Below, piece after piece: positions 41,177 to 52,800 of a DNA stretch of 64,000 bases. Where the stretch lies: contig CM060734.1 of the NCBI GenBank assembly GCA_030704615.1, positions 9,364,001 to 9,428,000 of the forward strand, written 5' to 3'. Position 1 is the first letter of the stretch; each line of letters starts with the position of its first letter. A program made the position numbers and the translations under genes. This DNA is from Takakia lepidozioides (taxonomy: Eukaryota; Streptophyta; Takakiopsida; Takakiales; Takakiaceae). A model generated the notes under the pieces. That model saw nothing but the letters and a program-made list of their open reading frames with translations. It was not told the DNA's origin and made no database searches.

Positions 41177-42705
41177 TTGGTCCCCCTGGTCAGAGAGATG
41201 ACGTGTGGGGATGGATTAAAAAATGGGGAATGGAGGGGGAACACAGGGACGTATGGAACACAGGGGGACCAGACTATGGGGGAGCAGAAATTGGGGATGC
41301 ATGTGGGGAGAGATTGCAACTATCCAAGCGCAGAGGCCGCGAAGGTGGTGAAGCAAGTAGTGCTGGATTATTTGAAAGACAATGACATAATGCGTTTGAA
41401 TCTTTTGTATGTCCGACATGGGAATGAGGGGTTCATTAGATTCCATCACAATATGGAGATGAGAATGAGGGAGGCTTTGGTCGGGGATGAATGGGAGGAG
41501 GACAGGGCGAAGTTCCAATTCACGAAATGGATGGAGGACCGGGCCCATGATGCCACATGGAATCTGAGGCAAACCATGGACAAGTTTGTTACGAGAACAT
41601 CTGTAGTTGAAGGTCGCATGCCAACTTCGGAGGAGGAGTTGTTTGTGCTTGTGGATTGGTGGTCTGACATGGCAAAGGTCCACGCCAAACGACGTACGAA
41701 ACCACTCCCATGGAAGGCAGGGTCCTCGTCCGCGGATGCGTCATTGAACGTGAGATACATATCCACAAATGCACAGGTACAACAACTCGACGCGCCCAAA
41801 CAGGGAGGGTATGGTACAATTCGGAGGGTTAGAATTGTTGGGGATCAATTCATTCCTCCATCCTGGGAGCTAGCAGGGAAAACGCCCAAGGAAACAAATG
41901 CTGAGTTTGCCAAAGTCCAACATAACAATGAGGCGTTGGCTGTAAAGTTCCATCATTTCGGCATCATAAAGTATTTTGCGTTGCATCCACGTCGAAATGA
42001 AGGTTACACACATTGGTGGAATGGGGGGACCATACGATCATGGTTGAGTATTGACAGGAAATGGGGGAAAGATCGGGATAACAGGGAGTTAATGGAACGA
42101 TGGGGGACGGAGCAGGAAATGCAGGAAGTCAACCGACTGGTTCAGAATCGCACCCAATTGGCATGGGCGCTTTTGCACATCATGCTCAACGTCCATAATC
42201 ACCACCTCTTGCACAACGACATGTCCCCCGACAACATCTTGTTGCATTTTCCACAAGGGTCTGAAGATGTGTACATCGGGGTATGCGATTGGGGGATGGC
42301 CTCTACGACGGATGACCCAAAAACCACGTTGTACATTTTCAAGAGCAGAGACAAGATGATAAAGACTCTCGCACATAGATGGTGGATTGCACCTGAAATT
42401 GCAATTGTTCATAATGTAGCCAACAACCAGTCAAATGACACACCTCGTAGGCCCCTCTAACCGTGCCATCAGAGACCTTTGCAATTGGGAAGATAGCCCA
42501 GGCAATAAATGGGGGTAACACGTTCGATGCAAGCCTGTTCAACGATATGTCTACTGGAACCTGTTTTACTTCGGATCTGGAAAACTTGTGTGTAAACACA
42601 GTAGAGTTGCGGTACAAACTAGAAAATGTTGTGAAGCGTTTCATGACGGGGCTATTGAATTGGCCTGAGCCCAAAAATTGCTGGAGGATGGATAGAAATT
42701 TGTAG
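41177..42705 (+). CDS. Protein-kinase-like gene (frame break near the end)
   Basis: Kinase-like order: glycine loop GGYGTIRRVRI at about residue 217, a lysine motif ALAVKFH, the long helix ALLHIMLNVHNHHLLHNDMS with catalytic loop HNDMSPDN (HRDLKPEN equivalent), CDWGMAS in place of DFG, and RWWIAPEI (APE motif). After a frame break near 42455, FAIGKIAQAINGG (subdomain IX, missing the usual leading Asp-Val-Tyr) continues to 42705. The 200-residue N-terminal region (DNDIMRLNLLYVRHGNEGFI...) is not recognised. Met at 41276 is a likely start. Asp in HND and DWG and Lys in AVK are present, so catalysis is possible; the R to N change makes it a non-RD kinase. AATAAA follows at about 42731. Could be host-derived or element cargo. 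Confidence 0.6.
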
Positions 42706-43041
42706 ACGTCTGACTGTACATCATGTTTGAATAAATGTTGTTTTCAATTGTGTTTGTCTCGTACCATAATGTTTTAATGGTTTGTTACTTGGCCATGGCA
42801 CCTGGGTCCATCATATGGGATAATCAAGCACCACACCCACGAATCTTGAAGAGTGACAGTGTACACTGGGTCAATGGGTGAACCAATCGTTCCCCTGCCA
42901 AATGATTTTAGATTGATTTGAAATTTTGGGAGTGTCTTGTACATGCCTTCTTTAAATTACTGGACAAGTATGAGGTCAATCTAAAATGGTTCTAAGGGTG
43001 AAGCAATAGTTCCCCTGTTAAATGATTCATGATTGAAAATT
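42706..43041. other. No gene seen
   Basis: The 3' flank of the kinase-like gene. It contains two imperfect direct repeats (GTTCCCCTGCCAAATGATTT at about 42890 and GTTCCCCTGTTAAATGATTC at about 43009), 119 bp apart. Confidence 0.5.
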
Positions 43042-43310
43042 GGTCGCAACAATTTTCTGTTTTTTAATATCTGTGATCACGAGCATGGGGGTGGTCGCAG
43101 CATTTTTATTATTATTTTTATTAGGTGCGACCACCAGTAGGGGGGTGGTCGCAACAATTTTCTGTTTTTTAATATCTGCGACCACCAGCATGAGGGTGGT
43201 TTTTTTTTTTAATAGGTGCGACCACCAGCATGGGGTGGTCGCAACATTTGTTAATTAATTTAAATAACATGCGACTTCCTCGTGCGACCTGGAGCGGTCG
43301 CAGCATTGGA
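43042..43310. repeat. Hairpin-forming GGTCGCA tandem units
   Basis: Units about 50-54 bp long contain TGCGACCACC-AGCATGGG-GGTGGTCGCA inverted repeats: 43126-43153 (10-bp arms), 43177-43200 (one arm shortened) and 43217-43243. Related single arms lie at 43041, 43092 and 43280-43300. The linker TTTTCTGTTTTTTAATATCT is repeated. Located about 330 bp upstream of the hAT-like ORF; such arrays resemble subterminal transposase-binding repeats of hAT elements. Confidence 0.7.
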
Positions 43311-43637
43311 TTCTGATTCGTCGAGCGTGTGAGGCTCGGAGGTTGGAGGGTATATAAGGTGGTCACAATGCCCCTCACTTCTTTTGTGACAAACACTTTT
43401 CTGGCGAGTGAATGTTCTTTATTCCTTGAGCAAGAGTGTAGCCCAAGAGGAGGGTGCGGACCGTTTGTTGTTGTGGCTTCCACCAAAGCCACTACAGCAA
43501 ATTGTCGAAAAACACAATACTACATGGTGCATTGATCCACTTGGATTGATGCCGTAGTGTTGGGCTTCTGTTCTAACTTCTATTGCTCTTGACAAATCTA
43601 CCAAGTACATTAGTGTTCTTCGTTCAACCTTAAGTCT

Positions 43638-44975
43638 GTGGTTAGGATTTTGGGTGTGAGGATGAGGGAGGAGTGGATCCCTTGGTTCACCGTAGACCCG
43701 CACAAAAAGGACGGTGTTCAATGCAATCTTTGTGCATTGAAGCTGGCGGGTCGCAAAGATCACATATTATATCACCTCGGCTACAGAGATGGGAAGAATG
43801 CAGGGGTTAGTTTGTGCCCGAAAGCCTCAATGCGAGTGAAAGCCCACTTTGCCCAATGTGGAGGCAATATCCCACCGTCTCTTGATGTGGCCGCGGCTTC
43901 TGAGCCAAACACTCCATGTTCGAATCAAAATGTCCCTCAGAGTTGTACCCAGGGGGATTCTTGCGAGGCGTCTGCTGTTCGTGGAGAAGCCGGTGGGTTA
44001 GGAGCAACACCCAATTGTACGCCAGCACTTGTACAGACCAGACCATTGAGGCAACAATCAATGCAAGAAGGCTTAAATTTGTCGCACAGGAGGACTCTGG
44101 ATAAGAAGTGGGCCCAATTTTTCTACGAGGCCAATATTCCGTTCAATGTCTCGAGGCTTCCTGCGTTTGTGGCTGCTGTCAAAGCCACGTCCGATTCCAA
44201 GTTCACATACACACCTCCGAGTTATCGCGATCTCCGCACAGGATTGCTAGAAGAGGCTATGTCTGACCTCCCCCAAAAGGTGAATGAAAAAACAGGTGAT
44301 TCTCTCCGGAAATATGGAAGCGCTATATGTGCGGACGGTTGGAATTCTGTTACTAATCGACCACTGTTCAATGTAATGTTGATCTGTCCTTGGGGGGGAC
44401 AATTTTTGGGATCCGTTGACACAAGCGGGGAAAGAAAAGATGCACGTTATCAAACAGGGTTGTTGACAAGTTTCATCGATAAAATTGGAGCTGATAAAAT
44501 TGTCCAAGTGTGCATGGACAATGCATCTAACATGGTTAATATGGCCGATATTTTGATGGTACGATATCCCCATCTATTTTACCAAGGGTGTGCTGCTCAT
44601 ATCTTTGATCTCCTTTTGGAGGATTGGGGAAAAGAAGCATGGATGAAATAACTAGTAAAAGAGAAAAAGTCGGTTGTGACGTTCATTCGTACACATCACA
44701 TCCCTCTGACATTCTTTAGTAAGCATGAACCCAAATACAGCCTTAGGAACCCGGGTGAAACCCGCTTTGCCACAAACTTTTTGATGGTGGATCGACTGGT
44801 GACTGTGAGGGCAGGTCTAGAGCAGGTGATCATTGACCCTCAATGGGATGCGTATGTTGGCACCTTACGCGACTCTCATAAGTCCAAGTCTTTGAGCAAA
44901 AGTCGGAGGGTCCGCGCAATCATTCGCTCCGACAATTTCTGGGTGAAATGTGCTTTACCTATTTGGGATCAACTA
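43638..44975 (+). pseudogene. hAT-like transposase (BED finger, DUF659), truncated
   Basis: Starts MREEWIPWFTVD with a BED-type zinc finger (VQCNLCALKLAGRKDHILYH). A variable linker follows, then a DUF659-type hAT core (WAQFFYEANIPFNVSRLPAF, SAICADGWNSVTNRPLFNV, CMDNASNMVNMADILM, GCAAHIFDLLLEDWGK) as in many plant hAT proteins. An in-frame TAA at 44649 is followed in the same frame by VTFIRTHHIPLTFFSKHEPK and GETRFATNFLMVDRL. The protein then stops matching at about 44975, where the inverted F2 fragment begins, so the C-terminal dimerisation region is lost. The usual hAT protein is 600-800 residues; about 445 remain. Confidence 0.75.
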
Positions 44976-46576
44976 AGATGTCATTCTTTGACACTATGTG
45001 ACCCAAGTATTCCATCTGGGAAACAAAAAACTCACACTTGCTCTTCTTAGCATAGAGTTTATTTTCTCTTAAGATCTTTAGAACACAATTCAAATATTCC
45101 ACGAGCTCTTCCTCAGATCTTGAATAAATCAAGATGTCATCCATGAAGACTAACACGTATCTTCCCAGGTATTTCCTAAACAAAGTATTCATCAAGCACA
45201 TGAAAGTGGCTGGTGCATTTGTGAGCCCAAAAGGCATCACTGTGAATTCATAGTGGCCAAACCTGGTTCTGAAGCCTATCTTAAACATGTCCGAGTCTTT
45301 GACACGGACCTGATGGTACCCACTTCGTAGGTCTATCTTTGAAAATACTCGCGCACCATGCAAGTAATCGAATAAGTCGTCTATCCTAGGAAGCGGAAAC
45401 TTGTTCTTTACAGTTAGCTTATTCAGCCACCTGTAGTCCACACATAATCTTAAAGTTCCGTCTTTCTTTTTCTTGAACAACACTGGTGCTCCCCAGGGAG
45501 ACTTATTAGGCTTAATGTAACCTTTCTCTAGCAAATCAACCAGTTGTCTCTCCAATTCTTCATTCTCTACCAGAGAATACCTATAGGGAATCCTAGAGAC
45601 AGAAACTGCTTCAGGAACCAATTCAATGGCATGATCTACACCCCTTTCAGGAGGTAGCCCAGGAAGTTCATTGGGAAATATATCTGCAAATTCAGACAGG
45701 ACTTTGTCTTCTCTGTTGAGACTGTTCAACTCAACTTCAATGCCTTCATTATCATTTTCATGAATGCTTACAAAGAACAACTGATCTGCTATCTTCCGTA
45801 TGCATCGCTTCATTTGAAGGGCTGACAAAAAAGGTACATTGGGTAGGGCTATTATACCTGTAAGCTTGAACCGCTTACCACCAGGCCCCTCCACTGAGCA
45901 ATCTCGGCATGCCACTTGAGCGTCCACAAATGCCAACCAATGCATCCCCAAGATGACGTCGTACCTCGCACCATCCCAGACCTCAAAATCCGCGCCAGTG
46001 GTGACCCCCTGCATTGTGATAGGGACCTCCAAGCTCCTACTATTGCTAGATCTTGTATCTCCATTAGGCAACAGAATGGTGCTGGCGCCAACCTCCATTA
46101 ACTGCAACTTGCACTTATTTGCAAAACTTCGAGACAGAAAGTTATGACTGCTTCCTGGGTCAATCAAAACAGTCGTGGCCTCTTTTTCCACCTGACCACT
46201 CAATCGTATGACTGTGGGGTGATGGTCTTGCCTATCACAGCTGCAAAGATCCTCAACTATTTACCTTTGCTCGTCCCAGGTGCATCAACATCCATCTTGT
46301 CTTCAACCTCTTGCACAATCACAGCTGCACGTTGTACGCGTTTGGAACATTCGAACGCACGATGGACTTTTTCATGACAGATGAAACGCTGACCCAACCG
46401 TCTTTGTTCTTCTTGTTCCTTCTCTGATAGACGTTTGGTTGCTGGAGCTCCAAATTTCTGATTACCCCGAGGCTCAGACCTTGTTGTCTTCTTTGCAAAC
46501 CTTTTCCAGTTCTTTCTCTTCTGACCTCCACCAAAAGGGAATGACTTCGGCTTGAAATCCCTATCAGTAGGTGCAC
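44959..46576 (-). pseudogene. F2 gypsy element, 5' half: gag end, protease, reverse transcriptase
   Basis: From right to left: gag end (RFICHEKVHRAFEC, then AAVIVQEVEDKMDVDAPGTS), protease ([30 protein letters not shown]) and reverse transcriptase ([62 protein letters not shown] and [12 protein letters not shown] with FMDD at the active site). It ends at [17 protein letters not shown] near 44970. A stop separates gag from protease (46203-46260). The next piece of the same family (WPIPKDRTNVKAFLG) is on the opposite strand at 46726, so the element has been split by an inversion. Confidence 0.8.
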
Positions 46577-46725
46577 TTGCGCCTAGATGTGCCCTGTGCT
46601 GGCTCTCAAAATTGATAGCTAGCCTATTAGATTCCCTGTCCGAGTCAAAACATAAAACGTCAGTTAAAAAAATGAAAGAACAAAAATCCCAAAGGAGAAT
46701 GACAAAGGTCTAGTCCTGCAGAATG
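46577..46725. other. Junction between inverted F2 halves
   Basis: About 150 bp with no reading frame linking either half. It should contain the inversion breakpoint. Confidence 0.45.
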
Positions 46726-46893
46726 GCCAATCCCGAAAGATAGAACTAATGTGAAAGCGTTCTTGGGACTTGCGAGCTTTTATAGAAGATTTATAAAGGC
46801 ATTTTCCAAGATTGCAACCCCTCTCACTGGCCTGCTGAAAGGCTTAGGAGCGATTACCTGGACCGAGGATTGTAATAAAAGCTTTGAAAAGCA
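46726..46893 (+). pseudogene. F2 element: end of reverse transcriptase
   Basis: WPIPKDRTNVKAFLGLASFY, RRFIKAFSKIATPLTGLL, ITWTEDCNKSFEK, the linker into RNase H. It stops at an abrupt switch to F1 sequence at 46894. Confidence 0.7.
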
Positions 46894-47735
46894 GCGATCC
46901 AAAGTTTACAAGTAAATTTTGGAGGGCACTTTGAAAGAAGATGGGGACGAGACTCAAGATGAGTACGACCTTCCGAGAGAGAAATTCCGTGGTGAAGCAG
47001 ATCTTGCGGAATTATGTGTCGGCTGACCAATCAGACTGGGTGGAGCACTTGAATGCGGCAGAGTTCTGTTATAATAACACAAAACACTCCGCAACGGGAG
47101 TTTTCCCTTTCGTATTGGTCTATGGAAAAGCACCTTTGGTGCCGACAAGTTGGGCCGCCCAGGACGTTGAGGAACCGGCAGCAGCAGCGGTGCTCGAAGA
47201 ACGCAAGCGTTTGTTGAAGCTCGCAAAGTACAACATTGCCAAAGCTAGGAAACGGTATGAACGGCAGGCGAATCGGAAGCGGAGGGAAGTTAAGTTTGAG
47301 GCAGGCACGGAGGTCTGGTTGAACATCAAGAATTTTTTACTACCTCCGGAAGTGAGTCCGAAGTTCGTACCTCCGTATGCGGGGCCCTTTTGCATCCGGA
47401 AGGTTATGAATGAGGATGTGTATGAATTGGAGCTGCCGGCAAACAGCAAGGTGCATCCGGTATTCCACGTCTCCCTTTTGAAGCCTTACTTCAAAGATGA
47501 AGCGCGTCCGAATCGGCATCAAGTGTTGCGTCCGCCACCTGTGCTGTTGGATCATGAAAATGAACCTGAGTACGAGGTGGAGGCACTGCTTAAGTCAAGG
47601 AGGTTCAAGAATCGAGAAACGAAGTATCTCGTGAAATGGAAGGGCTATCATCAAGTGGAGGCAACTTGGGTGCGTGCCTCAAAAATGGGAAACGCATCCG
47701 AGGCGGTTGCAGCTTTCGAAGGGCGACCTCAAAAG
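46894..47735 (+). pseudogene. F1-c: F1 integrase/chromodomain block inside F2
   Basis: Starts mid-codon in the stretch equivalent to [12 protein letters not shown] and ends at GRPQK, just before the F1 stop codon. It carries the integrase C-terminal part, FCYNNTKHSATG, the GPF region and a chromodomain ([20 protein letters not shown]). A deletion near 46975 removes the TDGQTE stretch with the catalytic Glu. Both junctions are inside coding sequence with no LTR, so this is not an ordinary insertion. It replaces the first part of F2 RNase H. Confidence 0.75.
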
Positions 47736-49091
47736 CTGTGTTAATGCAACACGGACAGATAATAGCTTATGAGTCTAGAAAACTGAGCCCAGCAGAGCTG
47801 AACTACCCAGTGCATGAAAAAAAATTGCTAGCCATCATACATGCCTGGAAGGTTTGGCGGCATTATCTACTGGGAAAGGAGTTTAAGATTGAAACAGACC
47901 ATGAAAGCCTGAAGTATCTGGCCACGCAACCCAACCTCAGTTGCAGACAGTGTCATTGGGTGGAGTTCCTTTAGCAGTTTTTCTTTGAATTGCGTTATGT
48001 GAAGAGGAAAGAGAATGTGGTGGCAGATGCGTTGTCCACAAGGAAATGGGCAAATGCCATCTCGGTGATAAGAAGCACTGTGATAGAAGAGATAAGAGGT
48101 CAGTATGCTAGAGATGCATATTAAGCTGGCCCTTTTGAAAGCCTATCTCGTGGGGTTAAGACTCCTGAGGAAATTGGCAAGTATCTTGCTTATCTGTTGA
48201 AGGATGGGTTGTTGTACTACAATGGGCGTCTATGCATCCCTCAGGTTGCAGACTTTAAACTAAATATTATGTATGACTGTCATAACATACCCATTGCAGG
48301 CCATCCTGGTTTCCAAAAAACATATCTCGCAGTCAGGAAACAAATTTTCTGGCCTGGTATGAAGAATAACATACGAGATTATGTTGAAAGGTGTTACCCT
48401 TGTCAAGTAACCAAGACAGAATAGATCAAGACTCCTACATTTTTGTGAGTTTGCCTATAATAAGAACATGCATACAGCTATTGGGGTAAGCCCATTCGAA
48501 GCTATCTATGGGCAAGATTGCTTGACACCGGCATCTTGGCATGTTTCAAATACTAAGGTCGAAAGTGTCAATCAGATGATAGCAAGGATGCAGCAAGAGA
48601 TGGACTTGATGAAGGATAGCATGAGGAGAGCTCAAGTAAGGGCAAAAATCTATGCTGATCAGAAAAGGTCTTTTAGGGAATTTGAGATCGGAGATCAAGT
48701 ATTTTTGAAAGTGATCCCTATGAAGAGCCAGTTGAGCCTGGGAAAATGCTACAAGCTTTCCCCAAGGTACTGTGGACCTTTCAAGATTATCAAGAAGATT
48801 GGCAAGGTAGCTTACCAGCTGGAACTGCCTATTAGGTGGAAGATACATGACGTATTTCATGTGAGCCTCCTTAGGAAATATGTTTCAGATCCCAGCCATG
48901 TTCTCCCGGAATTGCCAAAGGTCACAACTGAAGGAGAAGTTGTGGCAGAACCAGAAGAGATTCTTAAGGTAGAGGTGAAAACCTTGAGATCTCGTTCTTG
49001 GAATGAATTCTTGATCAAGTGGAAGAATTACCCTGTAGAAGAATCTACATGGGAGAAAGAAGATGATCTTCGTAGGAACTTTCCCCAGTTC
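47735..49091 (+). pseudogene. F2 element: RNase H, integrase remnants and chromodomain
   Basis: RNase H (AVLMQHGQIIAYESRKLSPA, HEKKLLAIIHAWKVWRHYLL, TDHESLKYL), then VVADALSTR. The integrase zinc region is intact (HNIPIAGHPGFQKTYLAVRK, CYPCQVTKTE), but the catalytic core is deleted between 48424 and 48468. The C-terminal part (HTAIGVSPFEAIYGQD, GPFKIIKKIGKVAYQLELP, FHVSLLRKYV) and a chromodomain (SRSWNEFLIKWKNYPVEEST) follow. Stops at 47972 (TAG), 48122 (TAA) and 48422 (TAG). The last codons (SIEDNTPL, stop) lie at 56059-56083 beyond the F1-d insertion. Confidence 0.75.
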
Positions 49092-49096
49092 AGTAT
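49092..49096. repeat. Left 5-bp target duplication of F1-d
   Basis: AGTAT, repeated at 56059-56063. Removing the element restores QFSIEDNTPL-stop of F2. Confidence 0.85.
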
Positions 49097-49821
49097 TGTC
49101 GCGGCCCTTTGCCTTGAGGGCAGGGGGTCGGGACACAAGAGGGGTTGCCCTTGTGGTGGGGGCAGTGGCAGCGATAGGTATGGGGGGCTGAAGCACCCTT
49201 GAGTGCCCAAGGCACTCAAGGAGGCAGAGGCGCTCACTAGGTGGAGCCCTGCACACCGGGTTGCGGTGGGGGTGGCTCCACAAGGGGTGGTGGTAGCTTA
49301 GCGGGACTTAGTGGGGGTGGCATAGGACTCACCCTAGGGCGGAGACCTCGTGGTGGGAGTCGTGGGGAGTCTTGGGACTCATCACGGTCCATAGGGGCCG
49401 TGGTGGGTGGGCCAAGACTCACCGCGACTCATCACCGGGTGTCGAGGGTGTTCGTGGTTGTTCGCCATAAAATGGCATGGTTGTTTGTGAAACCCCCGCG
49501 GACAGCTACAGAAGTATATATAGGGAGTAGTAACCCCGAGAACGGTGCAAGCCCGTTGGTGACCAAAAACTAGTGAGTAAGTGAGCGAGCCCGAAAGCGA
49601 CCAAAGAGTGGGGAGCTGTTCCGGATTGCCAACTACCAAAGGGAATTCCGCTGGTTCCAAATCGTTGGAGGGTTCTTTGGGAGATCAAAGGGGGACCGTT
49701 ATGCCGCGGTGAGCAGCCGGAGCTCCAAGTTGGCCCGGCGGCCAGGTTGGGAGTTAGGCGCGCGCATCAAGCGAGTAACTATGACTTGAGGGGAGAGCTT
49801 ACCGAAGTGAGGTGCGCGACA
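49097..49821 (+). repeat. 5' LTR of F1-d
   Basis: Runs from TGTCGCGGCCC to GTGCGCGACA. A TATA-like GTATATATAGGG lies at about 49514. It differs from the 3' LTR at few positions (e.g. 49259-49272 against 55500-55510). Confidence 0.9.
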
Positions 49822-49822
49822 C

Positions 49823-49835
49823 TTGGTATCAGAGC
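49823..49835 (+). other. Primer-binding site of F1-d (tRNA-iMet type)
   Basis: TTGGTATCAGAGC, one base after the LTR. This is the sequence complementary to the 3' end of plant initiator methionine tRNA, used by many plant gypsy and copia elements. Confidence 0.85.
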
Positions 49836-49876
49836 CTAGAGTTCAGTACGCGATCGTCCTTGGGATTGGCCTCATC

Positions 49877-52800
49877 ATGGGGTCGGGCAAGCCAAAGCGA
49901 AAGCGGAACGGCCCAAAAGATGATGATCCTGGTGAGCCCGATGGGGGCGATGTGTCACCGAGGCGGCCGTTTGAGGAAGCGATGCATGTTTCCGAAAACG
50001 AGGCCGCTCAAGAGTGGGAGGAATCTGAGGAGTCGGAGCCTGAGGAATCCCTGAGAGCTCCGACCGACCAACAGATGCCTCCCATGCCGGCGGCCTTTTG
50101 GGAAGGGTTGTTGGCGCAATTTGGCGGGACGTTGAAAGACGTGTTGAAGGCGGCTAATGCCACTTCCACTAAGGCAAAGTTTAAGGTGAAGCCTAATGAA
50201 CCCGACACCTTCGAGGGCATCCGAAATTGGAAGGCACTCAACACCTGGCTCTTGAAGCTAGAGCAGTACTTCCGGGCGGCCAAGTTGAGTGACGAGGATC
50301 AGGTGGAAGTGGCTCCCACCTATTTGAGGGGCTATGCTCAACAATGGTAGCAGAAACGCCTTCACGACCGAGGTCCAAGCCCGGAAACCTTGAACTGGAG
50401 TGGGTTCAAGGAATTGATGACGAGGTAGTTTGTGCCCCTCAACGCGTCCTGGCTCGCCCGGGACAAGATGAGGAATTTGAAGCAAACAGATGACATTCGG
50501 GGATATGTCCAGACTTTCAATGTGCTGTTGCTCGAAGTCGCGGACATGGCAGAACCAGAAATGGTCTTCAACTTTTTGGCGGGACTGGCCCCATGGGCCA
50601 GACGGAAGTTGGAGGAGAAGCCACCTAAGACTTTGAACGAGGCAATTGAGAGGGCTGAATGTTTCTCGGATGTCCCTAAGGGTGAAAGACAAGGCCGTAC
50701 GGAGCTGAACCACAAGAAGACCCAGCGGGAAGGTGACTCCTTCCGACCGGAAAAGAAGTGGGATAGGCCACGCGACGACAATGGCACGTGGAAATCGAAG
50801 GGAGGGCCTTCACAAGTCAAGGCGGCACCCGGTGCTTCGAAAGGAAAAGCGGGTGGAGCGGCCTATAGCGGACAGAAGGCGACCTTTGATGGAGTGTGTT
50901 TCAATTGCGGGGAGCCCGGGCACATGGCCAAGAAGTGCACGAAGCCCCGGCGATTGAACATGACTCGGGCGACCACAAAGCTGTCGGAAGATACCATTAG
51001 TCGCTTGGTGGAAGCGGTGGTCGCCAGGACTTGCAAGGTAGGCAAATTTTCTTGTGAGTTGTATCAGGAAACTGGCGCCTTACGTAAAGGGAGTCAGTTA
51101 TTGTTCGTGGATGGGATAATATCCGGAACTAACGTGTCATTGTTGGTGGACACAAGAGCGTCGCACTCCTTCATGACACCGGCAACGGCACAAAAGCTGG
51201 GACTCCCGACAAGTGACGTGGGGGCCTCTATTGAGGTGCGTTCTGCCAAGGGAGAACCGCAATTGGCGACAAGGTTGGCGTTTGAAGTTCCTCTTCAACT
51301 GGGGAGTTGGGAGGGACATGAGAACTTCCCCATCTGCGAGATTGATGGAGTGGATCTCATTTTGGGGATGACCTTTTTGAGCAAATCCGGAGCGGTCATA
51401 GATGGCCGCAAGAGAGTAGTCACGCTGCCATGTGGGAATGGTGGCGAGGTCTTACGAGTGTCGGAAACGCCCAAGCCCGTGGGAGGGCGAATAAACCTTC
51501 TGTCAGCAAGGGAGTGGGCCGTGGAGAAGGCACACGAACCCCAATTTTTGCTCTACATTAGAGAAGTGAAGGGAGAAGGCGATGGGGAGCCGAGCCCAGA
51601 TTGGATCAAGGGGATTTTGGAGAAATACCAGGATGTGATGTCGGAGGATTTACCAAGCGGCTTGCCACCGCGAAGAGGAATTGACCACAAGATTGAGGTG
51701 ATACCGGGATTGGAACCGCCTGCCAAGGCGCCCTACCGGTTGAGCCACAGAGAGTTGGTCGAGCTGAAGACTCAGCTCAAAGATCTAATGTCAAAGGGGT
51801 ACATCCGGCCGAGTAAGTCACCTTACGGAGCCCCAATGCTATTCGCAGACAAGAAGGATGGGACGCTGCGGATGTGTGTCGATTACAGGGCTTTGAATAA
51901 GGTGACTATCAAAAACCGGTACCCTTTGCCAAGGATCGACGACCTTTTCGATAGGTTGGCAGGAGCAAAGTATTTCAGCCGGATCGATTTGCGCTCCGGC
52001 TATCATCAAATTCGAGTGGCGGAAGGAGATGAGGAGAAGACCGCGTGCAGGACAAGGTATGGTTCATATGAGTTCTTGGTGATGCCTTTTGGACTCACCA
52101 ACGCTCCCGCGCCCTTTAGCACGCTGATGAACAGCCTTTTCCAGGAGTGGTTGGATGACTTTGTGATCGTGTACATCGACGACATCTTGGTGTATTCGAA
52201 AACAAAGGAGGAGCACCTGGAGCACCTCAAAAGGGTGTTCCAGAAATTGCGGGAAGGGAAGCTGTATGCCAAAGCTTCAAAGTGCGAATTCGGGGTCACA
52301 AAAGTGGAGTTCCTGGGGCATGTGATTACACAGGATGGGATCAGAATGGATGACAGGAAGGTGAGGGCAATCTTGGACTGGGAGCCTCCGACTTTGGTCC
52401 CGGGAGTGCGATCCTTCCTAGGACTCGCCTCCTATTACCGGAAGTATGTGAGAAATTTCGCCAAGATCGCAGGGCCGCTGTCAGACCTTCTGTGTAAATC
52501 CAAAGTCTGGGCATGGAACACCTTTTGTGGCCAAGCTTTTGCTGAATTGAAGCAGCGGATGGCGGAAGTTCCAGTCTTGAAAATCCCGGAGTTCGATCGT
52601 CCGTTCAAGATTCATACAGATGCGTCGGACTTCGCGATTGGGGGTGTACTGATGCAAGATGGACGTCTAGTGGCTTACGAAAGTAAGAAACTGAATGAAG
52701 TGGAGCGACGGTGGCCGACGCACGAGAAAGAGATGAAGGCGGTGGTGCACTGTCTTGAGCTTTGGCGCCACTATGTTGGTTCCAACCCAGTGAAGGTGTT

